DNA of 57,641 nucleotides from Butyrivibrio sp. (GTDB taxonomy: Bacteria > Bacillota > Clostridia > Lachnospirales > Lachnospiraceae). Below are positions 7,794 to 16,894 of this stretch, one piece after another. The notes under the pieces are model-generated. The model was not told where the DNA came from and made no database searches. It saw only the letters and a program-made list of their open reading frames with translations. Position numbers and translations under genes: made by a program. The stretch covers positions 1 through 57,641 of the forward strand of contig JAILPB010000109.1 in NCBI GenBank assembly GCA_024690485.1, read 5' to 3'. Positions within the stretch are counted from its first letter, which is position 1. Each line of letters opens with the position of its first letter.

Positions 7794-10700
7794 TTATTTT
7801 CTCTTGCGTTTCTTTAAACTCTTTTTGTTTTCATACATGTTTCTGTCAGCATTTTCAAATACTTCAGCCACGCAGTCTTCGTTATTATATTTAGCCATGC
7901 CACAGGCAATTTTGAGACCTCCGTTTATAAGAGCATCCTCGTTATGTTTTGCGATCAGATCCACCAATTCATCTATGCAAGCATAGTCCTCATCCTGGGA
8001 AATAACAGCAAATTCATCGCCGCCAACTCTATAGACAGGACTTCGCATAAAGATTTTACAAATTATCTCACAGGCTTCACAGATGCACTTATCTCCGGCT
8101 TCGTGGCCTTCAGTGTCATTGATCCTCTTCAGATCATTCACATCAAGAACTACGATGGCGAATTCAGGCTGCCTATGTTCCTGAATCCTTCCATTCATCA
8201 AATTCTCTCTTTCCATATATGCATTCTTATTCTTAATGCCTGTAAGAGTATCTACTTCAGCCATATTCTGGACCAGTGCAAGTTTTTCCACATATTCTCG
8301 CTTGATACGCATAGCATCCGTCACATCCTGACACAAACCAAGCAGACATTCTCTACCTGTATCGTCCATAAACTTAAGCTTTGTAGTCTGGAACTGCCTG
8401 GGGTTGCCCGCTGCATCCGGCACATCCTCAAAGAAAATATATGGCTTATCCATAGCAAGAGCTTTCTTATCGTCTTCAATAAAGTGAAGTGCCGTCTGCT
8501 CATCAAAGATCTCAAAGTCAGTAAGACCTACAACCCCCTCCGGAGTCTCTTTATGTGCATATTCCGCAAATGCCTGATTACATGCAAGATATTTCCTCGT
8601 GTTTACATCTTTTGAAAAAGTCATGGCAGGCATATTTGTTAATAAATCCGAAACTGACTTCCTTAGTTTTATGATCTTCCTGTTAGCATCAGCCTCTTCC
8701 TTAAGGCGGACATTCTCCTCCTGCAATCTGGCATACTCACCCGAAATCTTATTTATTCTCTTACTCTTTTCTTCAGTTGATGACAGCACAGCCACCATAA
8801 CTGCAGCCACTTTTGTAACCGGGTTTACTGCAATTCTCCACGCCAATATCTGTATGCTTTTTCCGGAAAACGTAACATCATCAATGATCACTCTTTTTCC
8901 ATCTTCTGCGCACATCAGAACTGCATTTAATGAACGTGCACCCGACTTTGATCTAAATTCTGAGGAGTCGAACCTGGTTTTGTCGATACTATTTGGGAAA
9001 AAATCCCTGATATAATTTTTGAAAGTCATATTAGCCCGAACAACATTAATGATCCCATCCTTACATTCCACCATGACCATTGGCCATGTATCAAAATAGT
9101 CTGCATGTTGCTCATCATCTTCGGCAGATATCGAAAGATTGTACAGATTCACCTTCCCAAGCTGAGCATAATAGCCGGATTCCTCAGGATTTTCAAAGCC
9201 GATCTGTTCTCCCTTCTTATTTTTTTCGATAATCTCCTCTAGAGGTATAGGCTTGGAGTAATAATATCCCTGCAACATCGTGCATCCGATATTCTTAAGA
9301 AAATCTGCCTGCTCCTTTGTTTCAACTCCCTCGGCTACAGTATCAAGTCCCAAGGACATAGCCATCCTGACAATTTCAGTAAGGACTATTTTAGTTTTTT
9401 CACTTTCCTCAAGTTGTCTCACAAAAAGCATATCTATCTTTATAAGATCGAAAGGCACTTTCTGAAGTATCATTGGTGAAGAATAACCGCTTCCGTAATC
9501 GTCCATCCAAACAGAGAACCCCAATTCCTTAAAGCGATTTATCTCCCTCGTCATATAATCCACATCATCAGCTACTGTGCTCTCCGTTATCTCTATTACA
9601 AGCTTATCTCTGGCAATTCCTGACTGATCTACTCTCTTTTTTACTTCTTCAACAATATCACAGGTATAAAAATCAGATCTGGATAAGTTGACTGACACAG
9701 GCACAACGTATAGACCGCTATCAGCCTGATCTCTCATTTTCTTAAGAACAGACTCCAATACAAAAAGATCCAGCTTATAAATTGTATTTGACTCCTCAAG
9801 AGTGGGAATAAAAGCAGCCGGATTAAGAAAACCACTCTTTGGATCCTCCCATCTTGCAAGAGCCTCTTCATGGCAAACTCTACCATTTGCCGTTCTGACT
9901 ATAGCCTGATAATATACCCTGATCCAGTTTTCACTTATGGCTCTATCGATGTTTTCTGCAATATACTGCCTTTGTTCAATGGCATTCATCATCTTTTGCT
10001 CAAACAGATACATCTTTGAAGCATAGTTTTTCTTTCCGGAATCACAGGCAATCTTCGCCCTGTCACATGCTCCGCTTATGCTAATATTGGAATCCTCATA
10101 GATATACATTCCTATTCGAAGCGGAATCCTCTTTTCCATTTCAATTTTGGAATTACTCTCAATTATCTGTTCTACGCCTTTATGTGCCTTATCCTCATCT
10201 GTAAAAATACAGAAATGATCTGCGCTGAACCTGCTACAGTTTTCATGGCTAAATATATTGATTATCTCATCAGAAAGGGATTTAAGAAGTTTATCCCCCT
10301 CCTCCAAACCATATCTCTGATTGTATACTTTCATTCCGTCAAAATCCATATACAGGATAACCGGAGTTTTACCGGCATTTCGAATCTGGGCGCATCCCGC
10401 ATCAGCTAATTCAAAAAAATAGGTCATGGAAGGAAGACCTGTCAGATAGTCATGCTTCATCTTAGAGTTAAGACTGTTTGCAGCCAGTTTACTCTTAAAT
10501 ATATTCAACAAGTCATCTTTTTCATCTCCGTTAAAAGCTCCACAATCTGTGTACCACACAAAAGCGAGCCTGATACCGTCTTCTTTGTAAATATGCTTCC
10601 CATTAGCATGGATTATTCTATATTCTCCATCTTTTTTTGTCCTGTAAACCACATCATAGTCTCCGCCCTCTGTTGCAAAACGATATGCTGCATCGCCTAT

Positions 10701-10919
10701 GACAGACAAGTCATCCGGATGGGTATCTCTATACATATTGTTATCCATGAGATCATATATTTCTCTTTTACCCATGCCCTTATATCCAAACAGCTCAAAA
10801 AAGCCTTCGGAAAGGACTATTGTAACCACTCTCTTATCAATAAACTGATATACCGCAAAGGGAATAGCACTGCTCTCCAAAAGCTTCTGTTCTTCATCGC
10901 TATATCTGTACTTATCCAA
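7794..10919 (-). CDS. PAS-GGDEF-EAL-PAS-GGDEF cyclic-di-GMP signalling protein
   Basis: The best start is TTG at 10919, 8 nt after GGAGG. The ATG codons farther upstream either contain or precede that ribosome site. The product is about 1041 residues. An N-terminal PAS domain (about 10-125) is followed by a degenerate GGDEF domain in which the signature reads SADHF. A complete EAL domain follows (EALARW, NLSRSDF, EITES, DDYGSGYSS, IKIDM, AEGVET, LQGYYYSKP). After this come a PAS-like stretch, a second PAS and an intact GGDEF domain (YRVGGDEFAVIS). The EAL domain should hydrolyse c-di-GMP and the last GGDEF could make it; the first may be a GTP sensor. No membrane helices are seen. It is a single-gene unit with its own terminator. 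Confidence 0.92.
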   Translation of the reverse strand: MDKYRYSDEEQKLLESSAIPFAVYQFIDKRVVTIVLSEGFFELFGYKGMGKREIYDLMDNNMYRDTHPDDLSVIGDAAYRFATEGGDYDVVYRTKKDGEYRIIHANGKHIYKEDGIRLAFVWYTDCGAFNGDEKDDLLNIFKSKLAANSLNSKMKHDYLTGLPSMTYFFELADAGCAQIRNAGKTPVILYMDFDGMKVYNQRYGLEEGDKLLKSLSDEIINIFSHENCSRFSADHFCIFTDEDKAHKGVEQIIESNSKIEMEKRIPLRIGMYIYEDSNISISGACDRAKIACDSGKKNYASKMYLFEQKMMNAIEQRQYIAENIDRAISENWIRVYYQAIVRTANGRVCHEEALARWEDPKSGFLNPAAFIPTLEESNTIYKLDLFVLESVLKKMRDQADSGLYVVPVSVNLSRSDFYTCDIVEEVKKRVDQSGIARDKLVIEITESTVADDVDYMTREINRFKELGFSVWMDDYGSGYSSPMILQKVPFDLIKIDMLFVRQLEESEKTKIVLTEIVRMAMSLGLDTVAEGVETKEQADFLKNIGCTMLQGYYYSKPIPLEEIIEKNKKGEQIGFENPEESGYYAQLGKVNLYNLSISAEDDEQHADYFDTWPMVMVECKDGIINVVRANMTFKNYIRDFFPNSIDKTRFDSSEFRSKSGARSLNAVLMCAEDGKRVIIDDVTFSGKSIQILAWRIAVNPVTKVAAVMVAVLSSTEEKSKRINKISGEYARLQEENVRLKEEADANRKIIKLRKSVSDLLTNMPAMTFSKDVNTRKYLACNQAFAEYAHKETPEGVVGLTDFEIFDEQTALHFIEDDKKALAMDKPYIFFEDVPDAAGNPRQFQTTKLKFMDDTGRECLLGLCQDVTDAMRIKREYVEKLALVQNMAEVDTLTGIKNKNAYMERENLMNGRIQEHRQPEFAIVVLDVNDLKRINDTEGHEAGDKCICEACEIICKIFMRSPVYRVGGDEFAVISQDEDYACIDELVDLIAKHNEDALINGGLKIACGMAKYNNEDCVAEVFENADRNMYENKKSLKKRKRK

Positions 10920-11039
10920 AAGAAGCACCTCCTGCATAAGACAAAATGAAACAACCAATCATACTTCATTTTATCATGCAAAAGGTGCTACTTATCATCA
11001 TTACAGTTTTTTTAGAAATAATTAACAAATGTTTTAATT

Positions 11040-11666
11040 TTACTTATTACTGTCTACGTCTATGACTTCCTGCTTGTTTTCCGGTGTAACGTCCTTACTC
11101 TCCACATCCACAACAATCTGACCATTAACCTTCTCAACCTTGTTCATTCTGGATATGATCCAAAGATTTGAAACGCCATTGTACACAAGAGCTGCGCCTA
11201 TAATGCGAACAAGATAAGCTGCAGCAAGGAAGGGCTTAAAAACAAGGAAAGCTCCTGCTGCTATGGTACCGATGGCGAGTATAAGAGCTATCCACCAGTT
11301 GCCATACTTATTCTTCCCAAGGCTTATGGTCTGTCCAAGATTTGTAAGACCACTGAAAAGAATGATCACACCTGCAATCACAGGAATGATTGATACGAAA
11401 AAGTGTGGATTAATGAGAATCCATGCACCTATTACGCTGATAATAAGTCCCACTGTAAGAGAGCTGTTCTTCTCAAGAACGTTCTGCTTCTTTGACAGGA
11501 TTCCGGAAAGAACTGCCACAGCTCCTGCAAATAATACAAGTCCGCCGATGAACTTCGTCAGAAGTTCCAGTGTGACTCCCGGCATAAAAATAAGCACAAG
11601 TCCAAGTACTACCAAAATGATAGCATCTACTAAAAAGTTCGTTTTAAGCTTAAAGAAAAAGTTCAT
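11040..11666 (-). CDS. DUF308 / HdeD-like multi-pass membrane protein
   Basis: The start is taken at ATG 11666 because TGGAGG lies 8-10 nt upstream; the longer frame runs into engB. The product is 208 residues with six hydrophobic helices in pairs (for example DAIILVVLGLVLIFMPGV, KFIGGLVLFAGAVAVLSGI, LTVGLIISVIGAWILINP). This repeated GLxLIFxP pattern is typical of DUF308/HdeD proteins, which are linked to stress in some enterobacteria but mostly uncharacterised. The charged C-terminal tail (about 45 residues) is probably cytosolic. It follows engB by 32 bp on the same strand. Confidence 0.8.
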   Translation of the reverse strand: MNFFFKLKTNFLVDAIILVVLGLVLIFMPGVTLELLTKFIGGLVLFAGAVAVLSGILSKKQNVLEKNSSLTVGLIISVIGAWILINPHFFVSIIPVIAGVIILFSGLTNLGQTISLGKNKYGNWWIALILAIGTIAAGAFLVFKPFLAAAYLVRIIGAALVYNGVSNLWIISRMNKVEKVNGQIVVDVESKDVTPENKQEVIDVDSNK

Positions 11667-11698
11667 ACCTGCTTTCCTCCATTTTTGTAACGCCCCAA

Positions 11699-12307
11699 TT
11701 ATTCTTCTGAATCCGGTCTGCACTCCTCTAAGATCTGATCCATCAAAGCATAGATTTCTTCTCTTCCTGCCTTGCTCTGAGCTGAGAAAGGAAGAACCAA
11801 GCCATCCTCAGGCATACCCAGAGTATCCTTGATCATCTTGATATGCTTTTCATGCTGACTGGGCTTAATCTTATCTGACTTAGTCGCAATGATTATGGGC
11901 TCTGCGCCGTTTGCCACAATCCACTCATACATCATCTTGTCATTTGAAGAGGGCTCGTGACGGATATCAATAAGCAAAAATACCTGCTTAAGCATACGGG
12001 ATTTGTTTAGATAATTCTCTATCATCTTTCCCCACTGCTTCTTAACTGATTCAGGCACCTTAGCAAAGCCGTAGCCCGGCAGATCTACAAGATAAAACTC
12101 GTTGTTTATATTGTAATAGTTAATGGTCTGAGTTTTTCCGGGTTCCTGACTTACTCTGGCATAATGCTTTCTGTTCATAAGCCCGTTTATAAGTGAGGAT
12201 TTACCTACATTACTCTTTCCGGCAAAAGCAAACTCCGGCTTATCGTTCTGTGGAAGCTTGCTTGTTATTCCTATTACTGTTTCCAGGTTTACGTTCTTAA
12301 TTACCAT
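11699..12307 (-). CDS. engB: Ribosome-biogenesis GTP-binding protein EngB/YsxC
   Basis: This 202-residue protein belongs to the TrmE-Era-EngA-like GTPase class. G1 is GKSNVGKSS (30-38), G3 is DLPGYGF and G4 is TKSDK. The KTQTINYY switch region is typical of YsxC/EngB, which helps late assembly of the 50S subunit. The ribosome site (AAAGG) is 7 nt before the ATG. It lies downstream of clpX, a common order in Clostridia (tig-clpP-clpX-engB, sometimes with lon between). A terminator-like stem-loop in the clpX gap could reduce read-through. Confidence 0.95.
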   Translation of the reverse strand: MVIKNVNLETVIGITSKLPQNDKPEFAFAGKSNVGKSSLINGLMNRKHYARVSQEPGKTQTINYYNINNEFYLVDLPGYGFAKVPESVKKQWGKMIENYLNKSRMLKQVFLLIDIRHEPSSNDKMMYEWIVANGAEPIIIATKSDKIKPSQHEKHIKMIKDTLGMPEDGLVLPFSAQSKAGREEIYALMDQILEECRPDSEE

Positions 12308-12374
12308 CTTATAACCTTTCTGATAACTGCTAATACTTTTCTCTAGCTCCGGGAAATCCGGAAACCCTCATGAG

Positions 12375-12410
12375 ATAATAATAGGCAGAAATGCACTGCA
12401 TCTCTGCCTA
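12375..12410 (-). terminator. Stem-loop between clpX and engB, terminator-like
   Basis: The arms TAGGCAGAGATGCA and TGCATTTCTGCCTA (minus strand, 12382-12410) pair fully only if a G-U pair is allowed. The plus strand would have an A-C mismatch. TTATTATCT follows on the minus strand. This asymmetry supports a minus-strand RNA structure, either a terminator or an attenuator before engB. Confidence 0.65.
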
Positions 12411-12442
12411 TGTGTTAGCTGTATTGCAGCTTTAATTCCTTA

Positions 12443-13717
12443 TTACTTTGCAGGCTTAAGTCTCTTAGCTTCATCCTTATATACGATAAGGGGCTGAGAC
12501 TCACCGGTTACTGATTCCTCAGTAACAACACATTCTGTAATGGATTCATCAGAAGGAATCTCATACATAACATCCATCATAGCTTTCTCCATAATGGATC
12601 TTAAGCCTCTTGCACCGGTCTTACGCTCGTGAGCCATCTCAGCAATCTTGGAAATAGCATCTTCCTCGAATGAAAGACTTACATTATCAAAATCAAAGAG
12701 CTTCTGATACTGCTTTACAAGCGCGTTCTTAGGCTCAGTAAGGATTCTTACAAGAGCTTCCTTGCCAAGTCCCTCAAGTGTTACACAAATCGGCACACGA
12801 CCTACAAACTCAGGTATAAGACCGAACTTAGTAAGATCCTGAGGTGTTACTTCCTTAAGAACTTCACCGATTTCTCTCTCACTCTTATCAGCTATCTCTG
12901 CATTAAATCCGATAGAATTGCGGTCAAGACGAGCCTCTACGATCTTATCAAGGCCATCAAATGCACCACCACAGATAAACAGAATGTTTGAAGTATCAAT
13001 CTGAATAAGTTCCTGGTGAGGATGCTTTCTTCCACCCTGAGGAGGAACACTAGCAGTTGTACCCTCTATGATCTTAAGAAGTGCCTGCTGAACGCCTTCA
13101 CCTGATACATCTCGGGTGATTGATACGTTCTCACTCTTCTTAGTTATCTTATCAATCTCATCGATATAAACGATTCCATACTCAGCTCTCTCGACATCAT
13201 AATCAGCTGCCTGAATAAGCTTAAGCAGAATGTTCTCAACGTCTTCACCTACATATCCGGCTTCGGTAAGTGTTGTAGCATCAGCAATTGCAAAAGGAAC
13301 ATTGATGATCTTCGCAAGAGTCTGTGCAAGATATGTCTTACCTGAACCAGTAGGTCCAACCATTATGATATTACTCTTCTGCAGCTCTACCTCATCCTCA
13401 ACATTGTGAGCTTTGGGTGCCATTACCCTCTTGTAATGGTTATAAACTGCTACAGATAAAACTTTTTTTGCCTCATCCTGTCCGATTACATAATCATCAA
13501 GGAAGTTCTTGATCTCAACAGGCTTTAAAAGATTGATATCTTTGTCGTTATGGCTGACCGGCTCATCTTCAAATTCCTCTTCGATGATATCGGCACAGAT
13601 ATCTACGCACTCGTCGCAGATATATACACCTGCAGGTCCTGCAATCAACTTCTTTACCTGATTCTGAGTCTTATTGCAAAAAGAGCAGCGGATTTCTCCG
13701 GAGTTTTTTCCTGCCAT
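12443..13717 (-). CDS. clpX: ClpXP unfoldase subunit ClpX
   Basis: This 424-residue protein is full length. An N-terminal zinc-binding domain has C11-x2-C14 and C34-x2-C37. The AAA+ module has Walker A GPTGSGKT near 119-126, Walker [10 protein letters not shown] and the sensor region [10 protein letters not shown]. It unfolds tagged substrates and feeds them to ClpP. It follows clpP by 62 bp on the same strand without a clear terminator, so co-transcription is likely. GAGGA precedes the ATG. Confidence 0.97.
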   Translation of the reverse strand: MAGKNSGEIRCSFCNKTQNQVKKLIAGPAGVYICDECVDICADIIEEEFEDEPVSHNDKDINLLKPVEIKNFLDDYVIGQDEAKKVLSVAVYNHYKRVMAPKAHNVEDEVELQKSNIIMVGPTGSGKTYLAQTLAKIINVPFAIADATTLTEAGYVGEDVENILLKLIQAADYDVERAEYGIVYIDEIDKITKKSENVSITRDVSGEGVQQALLKIIEGTTASVPPQGGRKHPHQELIQIDTSNILFICGGAFDGLDKIVEARLDRNSIGFNAEIADKSEREIGEVLKEVTPQDLTKFGLIPEFVGRVPICVTLEGLGKEALVRILTEPKNALVKQYQKLFDFDNVSLSFEEDAISKIAEMAHERKTGARGLRSIMEKAMMDVMYEIPSDESITECVVTEESVTGESQPLIVYKDEAKRLKPAK

Positions 13718-13779
13718 TTATTACTATCCTCTTAATTTCTACAATAGAGCATGATTGTCATACTCATCCACGTTACATA

Positions 13780-14385
13780 TTATTTCTTATCTACGTCATC
13801 CTTAGGTCTGGATTCAACGATAGAATCGATAAGGCCATACTCAAGAGCTTCCTTAGCTGAGAGCCAGTTATCACGCTCTGTATCAGCAGCAATCTGCTCG
13901 TAGGGCTTACCTGTGTTTTCTGCCAGTAATGTATTCAATTTTTCCTTAGTACGGATGATATGCTTTGCAGCAATCTCAATCTCGGTAGCCTGACCCTGAG
14001 CACCGCCAAGAGGCTGATGAATCATGATCTCTGCATTAGGAAGAGCCATTCTCTTACCCTTTGCACCGCCCGCAAGAAGGAATGCACCCATACTTGCAGC
14101 CATACCGATACAAATTGTACTAACATCGCACTTAATGTAGTGCATTGTGTCATAAATCGCCATACCGGATGTGATTTCACCTCCGGGACTATTTATATAC
14201 ATATGGATATCTTTGCTGGGATCCTCAGCTTCAAGGAAAAGGAGCTGAGCAACAACTACGCTTGCAGATACTGAATTAACTTCTTCACCTAAGAATACAA
14301 TTCTCTCTTTTAACAGTCTTGAATAAATATCGTATGAGCGCTCGCCACGGCTAGTCTGCTCAATGACATAAGGTATTAAACTCAT
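13780..14385 (-). CDS. clpP: ClpP serine protease subunit
   Basis: This 201-residue protein has the complete catalytic triad: Ser98 in GMAASMGA, His123 in IMIHQP and Asp172 in TERDNW. The N-terminal [16 protein letters not shown] is the usual processed leader. It forms the barrel peptidase that works with ClpX (next gene) or ClpC. A good promoter lies directly upstream (14421-14449), so clpP can be expressed apart from tig, whose terminator lies between them. Confidence 0.97.
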   Translation of the reverse strand: MSLIPYVIEQTSRGERSYDIYSRLLKERIVFLGEEVNSVSASVVVAQLLFLEAEDPSKDIHMYINSPGGEITSGMAIYDTMHYIKCDVSTICIGMAASMGAFLLAGGAKGKRMALPNAEIMIHQPLGGAQGQATEIEIAAKHIIRTKEKLNTLLAENTGKPYEQIAADTERDNWLSAKEALEYGLIDSIVESRPKDDVDKK

Positions 14386-14404
14386 ATCTACATCCTCTCA
14401 ATCT

Positions 14405-14449
14405 CTAGTTTTACTAGTCTATTATACCTATATCCTTTTGTTTACGCAA
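14405..14449 (-). promoter_or_regulatory. clpP promoter with nearby inverted repeat
   Basis: The -35 TTGCGT (14444-14449) and -10 TATAAT (14421-14426) are separated by 17 bp on the minus strand. A small inverted repeat (CTAGT-TTT-ACTAG, 14405-14417) begins 3 bp past the -10 and could be an operator. It does not match the CtsR heptad repeat. Confidence 0.75.
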
Positions 14450-14460
14450 CCTAACACAAA

Positions 14461-14492
14461 TACCCCAGCGTTTCTTTATGAACACTGGGGTA
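14461..14492 (-). terminator. Terminator of tig
   Basis: The hairpin TACCCCAGxGTTC pairs with GAACxCTGGGGTA around TTTAT-type loop sequence. ATTTGTGTT follows on the minus strand; the U-tract is weak. Confidence 0.65.
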
Positions 14493-14515
14493 TCACATAT
14501 TAACTACAAACTAAA

Positions 14516-16000
14516 TTACTCTTCAGTCTTCTTTGCAGCTGTCTTACGTGTGCGCTTAGGCTTCTCTTCACCTTCAGCTGTCTCAGCCTTCTTTGTTGTC
14601 TTTCTTGTAGTTGTCTTCTTAGGCTTCTCTTCGTCCTTAGCTGCGTCTGCCTTCTTAGTTGTTGTCTTCTTTGCAGTTGTCTTTGTTGCAGTCTTCTTAG
14701 CTGTCTTCTTAGCAGCTACTTCCTTAACGTTCTCAACAAGGAAGTTAGCAGCCTTCTGAACTGCAAGGTCGTCCTTCATGGACTTAAGCTCACGGTCACC
14801 CATAAGCTCCTTAACCTTATCAAGCTCCATCTTGTACTGATCAGCCATCTTCTTGAGTTCTTCCTCAACCTCTGCATCAGAAACCTCAAGCTTCTCAGCT
14901 GCTGCAACAGCCTCAAGAACGAGTCTTGACTGGATTCTCTCGATAGCCTGGGGCTTAACCTGCTCCATAAGCTGCTCTACAGTGTTGCCTGTGTACTGCA
15001 TGTACTGCTGCATGTTCATGCCCTGGTACTGAAGTCTCTGAGCAAAATCGTTAACGATCTGCTTCTGCTGAGTCTCGATCATCTTCTCAGGAAGTTCCAT
15101 CTCAGAATCCTCGATAACAGCCTTAACTACAGCGTTCTCACGATCAGCCTTAGCCTGTGCTTCCTTACGCTCAGCAAGCTTCTTCTTAACATCTTCCTTG
15201 TACTCAGCAACTGTCTCGAACTCAGAAACATCACTTGCGAACTCGTCGTTAAGCTCAGGAAGCTCTCTTGTCTTGATAGCCTTTACTGTGCACTTGAAAG
15301 TAGCGTCCTTACCGGCAAGCTCCTCTGCCTGATATTCCTTAGGGAATGTTACGTTAACTTCGCCTTCCTTACCGATCTCAAATCCGATAAGCTGATCCTC
15401 GAATCCGGGGATGAAAGCACCTGAACCGATTGTAAGAGGATAATCTGTACCCTTACCGCCGTCGAATGCAACACCATCAACAAATCCCTCGAAATCAAGA
15501 GTAACGATATCGTCCTTCTGAACCTTACGGTCTGTAACTTCGATTGTTCTGGCGTTTCTGCTACGCTCCTGGTCGATCTCTGCGTTAATCTCGTCTTCTG
15601 TAACGTCGAGATCCATCTTCTCAGCCTCTACACCCTTGTACTTACCAAGCTTTACTTCAGGTTTAAGAGCAACTGTAGCTGTGAAGATGAATGACTTACC
15701 AGCCTCGATCTGTGTAACCTCGATCTCAGGGCTTGATACGATGTCCTCACCGCACTCCTCAGCAGCCTTGGGATATTCCTCATTGATAAGCTCGTTAGCA
15801 GCATCCTCAAAGAAGATCTCCTTACCATACATACGCTCTACCATGTTACGGGGAGCCTTACCCTTACGGAAGCCGGGGATCTGAATCTTGCCCTTCTGCT
15901 TGTTGTATACCTTATCAATAGCCTTGTCAAAATCCTTTGCAGAAACTTCGATTGTAAGCTTTGCTTCGTTCTTCTCAAGCTTTTCTACGTTTACGCTCAT
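14516..16000 (-). CDS. tig: Trigger factor with histone-H1-like basic C-terminal tail
   Basis: The start is ATG 16000 (MSVNVEKLEKNEAK), downstream of AGGAGG; the frame extension to 16048 is not needed. The product is 494 residues. The ribosome-docking loop GFRKGKAPRNMVERMYG is followed by a PPIase (FKBP) domain (KDDIVTLDFEGFVDG to FKCTVKAI) and the chaperone C-domain. It binds nascent chains at the 50S exit tunnel. Unusually, the last 66 residues (about 429-494) are a low-complexity Lys/Thr/Ala tail with 21 Lys and 3 Arg. It has two EEKPKxT repeats and resembles histone H1 tails. Trigger factors normally end near 430 residues. It heads the tig-clpP-clpX cluster. Confidence 0.96.
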   Translation of the reverse strand: MSVNVEKLEKNEAKLTIEVSAKDFDKAIDKVYNKQKGKIQIPGFRKGKAPRNMVERMYGKEIFFEDAANELINEEYPKAAEECGEDIVSSPEIEVTQIEAGKSFIFTATVALKPEVKLGKYKGVEAEKMDLDVTEDEINAEIDQERSRNARTIEVTDRKVQKDDIVTLDFEGFVDGVAFDGGKGTDYPLTIGSGAFIPGFEDQLIGFEIGKEGEVNVTFPKEYQAEELAGKDATFKCTVKAIKTRELPELNDEFASDVSEFETVAEYKEDVKKKLAERKEAQAKADRENAVVKAVIEDSEMELPEKMIETQQKQIVNDFAQRLQYQGMNMQQYMQYTGNTVEQLMEQVKPQAIERIQSRLVLEAVAAAEKLEVSDAEVEEELKKMADQYKMELDKVKELMGDRELKSMKDDLAVQKAANFLVENVKEVAAKKTAKKTATKTTAKKTTTKKADAAKDEEKPKKTTTRKTTKKAETAEGEEKPKRTRKTAAKKTEE

Positions 16001-16073
16001 TACTCTAAAAATCCTCCTATTTCTATATAAAGAATAATATTTACACATTTACGTGCTATTTATCTATATAAAG

Positions 16074-16118
16074 CAACCTGTGCTAAATCTACCTTGGCAC
16101 AGTTGCCTACAGATTATA
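16074..16118 (-). promoter_or_regulatory. tig upstream region: extended -10 and leader hairpin
   Basis: On the minus strand TGC-TATAAT (16113-16118) is an extended -10 with no good -35. Just downstream, GCAACTGTGC and GCACAGGTTGC (16074-16106) form a stem followed by TTTATAT. The stem could terminate transcripts from the upstream LytTR gene or act as a leader structure for tig. Confidence 0.45.
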
Positions 16119-16171
16119 GCACAGGTCGTCAATAATTTCTACACAATTTTTCCCCAGTATTTATCAGGGTT

Positions 16172-16882
16172 TTATCTTGAGTCCAGATCATATTTTATCC
16201 ATTCCTGGATCAGCTCTCTCCTCCTCCTTCTGGAAACAGGAATAACATCTCCGGTGGATAAAATAGTCTTGGTATCTTTTATATCAGTAACGTATTTAAG
16301 ATTTACCACGTAGCTCTTATGGCACATGAAAAATCCGTCATCTTTAAGCTCTTTTGCCTGATCGTTAAGTGACCCCCACCTATCGAATTTCCGCCCGTTA
16401 CTGTATAGTTTCATAAATCCGCCGTAGCTTCTTATAAAAGAAACCTCCGAAGCCGGCAAAACAACATATTCTCCCTCATATACAGCCTGTATCCCGGTTG
16501 AACGCTTAAGAGAGAAAATCGCATCCCCAAGCGCGCTGTAAAATTCAGCCTCATCTATGGGTTTTGTAACATATCTGTATGCCCCTATCTGGAAAGCCTC
16601 CTTGAATCTCTCGGAGTTCCCCGTGAGCATCACTATCTTAGTCTTGTCCGGATTGTAATCTAAATTTCTTGCGGTTTCTATTCCGTCCATACCGGGCATC
16701 TCAATATCAAGAAACAAAATATCTGTTTTGTCCCCCGAGGATAATAGTTCTCTTGAGGATAAATAGGATTTTGTCTGTATCTGACACTGCTTTTCCAGAC
16801 TGTACTTTTTCAGATGTCCCATTACCTCATCGTGAACCCAGGCTTCATCATCACATATAGCCACATTTATGCAAGCACTCAT
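16172..16882 (-). CDS. LytTR-family response regulator (AgrA/LytR type)
   Basis: This 236-residue protein has a receiver domain (1-125) with acidic pocket D11/D12, phospho-acceptor D59 in LFLDIEMPGMDG and Lys in VTKPID. A LytTR DNA-binding domain follows (about 140-232; ASEVSFIRSYGGFMKLY, MCHKSYVVNLKYV, ending RRRRRELIQEW). LytTR regulators bind pairs of 9-bp direct repeats. Two such pairs lie at 19567-19595 and 20271-20299 in this locus. The gene is the last of an operon with the solute-binding lipoprotein and the propeller-like protein (12-nt gap). The GHKL kinase at 20316-21605 is the likely partner. Confidence 0.93.
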   Translation of the reverse strand: MSACINVAICDDEAWVHDEVMGHLKKYSLEKQCQIQTKSYLSSRELLSSGDKTDILFLDIEMPGMDGIETARNLDYNPDKTKIVMLTGNSERFKEAFQIGAYRYVTKPIDEAEFYSALGDAIFSLKRSTGIQAVYEGEYVVLPASEVSFIRSYGGFMKLYSNGRKFDRWGSLNDQAKELKDDGFFMCHKSYVVNLKYVTDIKDTKTILSTGDVIPVSRRRRRELIQEWIKYDLDSR

Positions 16883-16894
16883 CCCTTTACCCCA

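Noticed and set aside
7944-8615. Plus-strand frame of 223 codons inside the c-di-GMP gene
   Set aside because: It is antisense to the PAS/GGDEF coding region, has no ribosome site and no recognisable domain.
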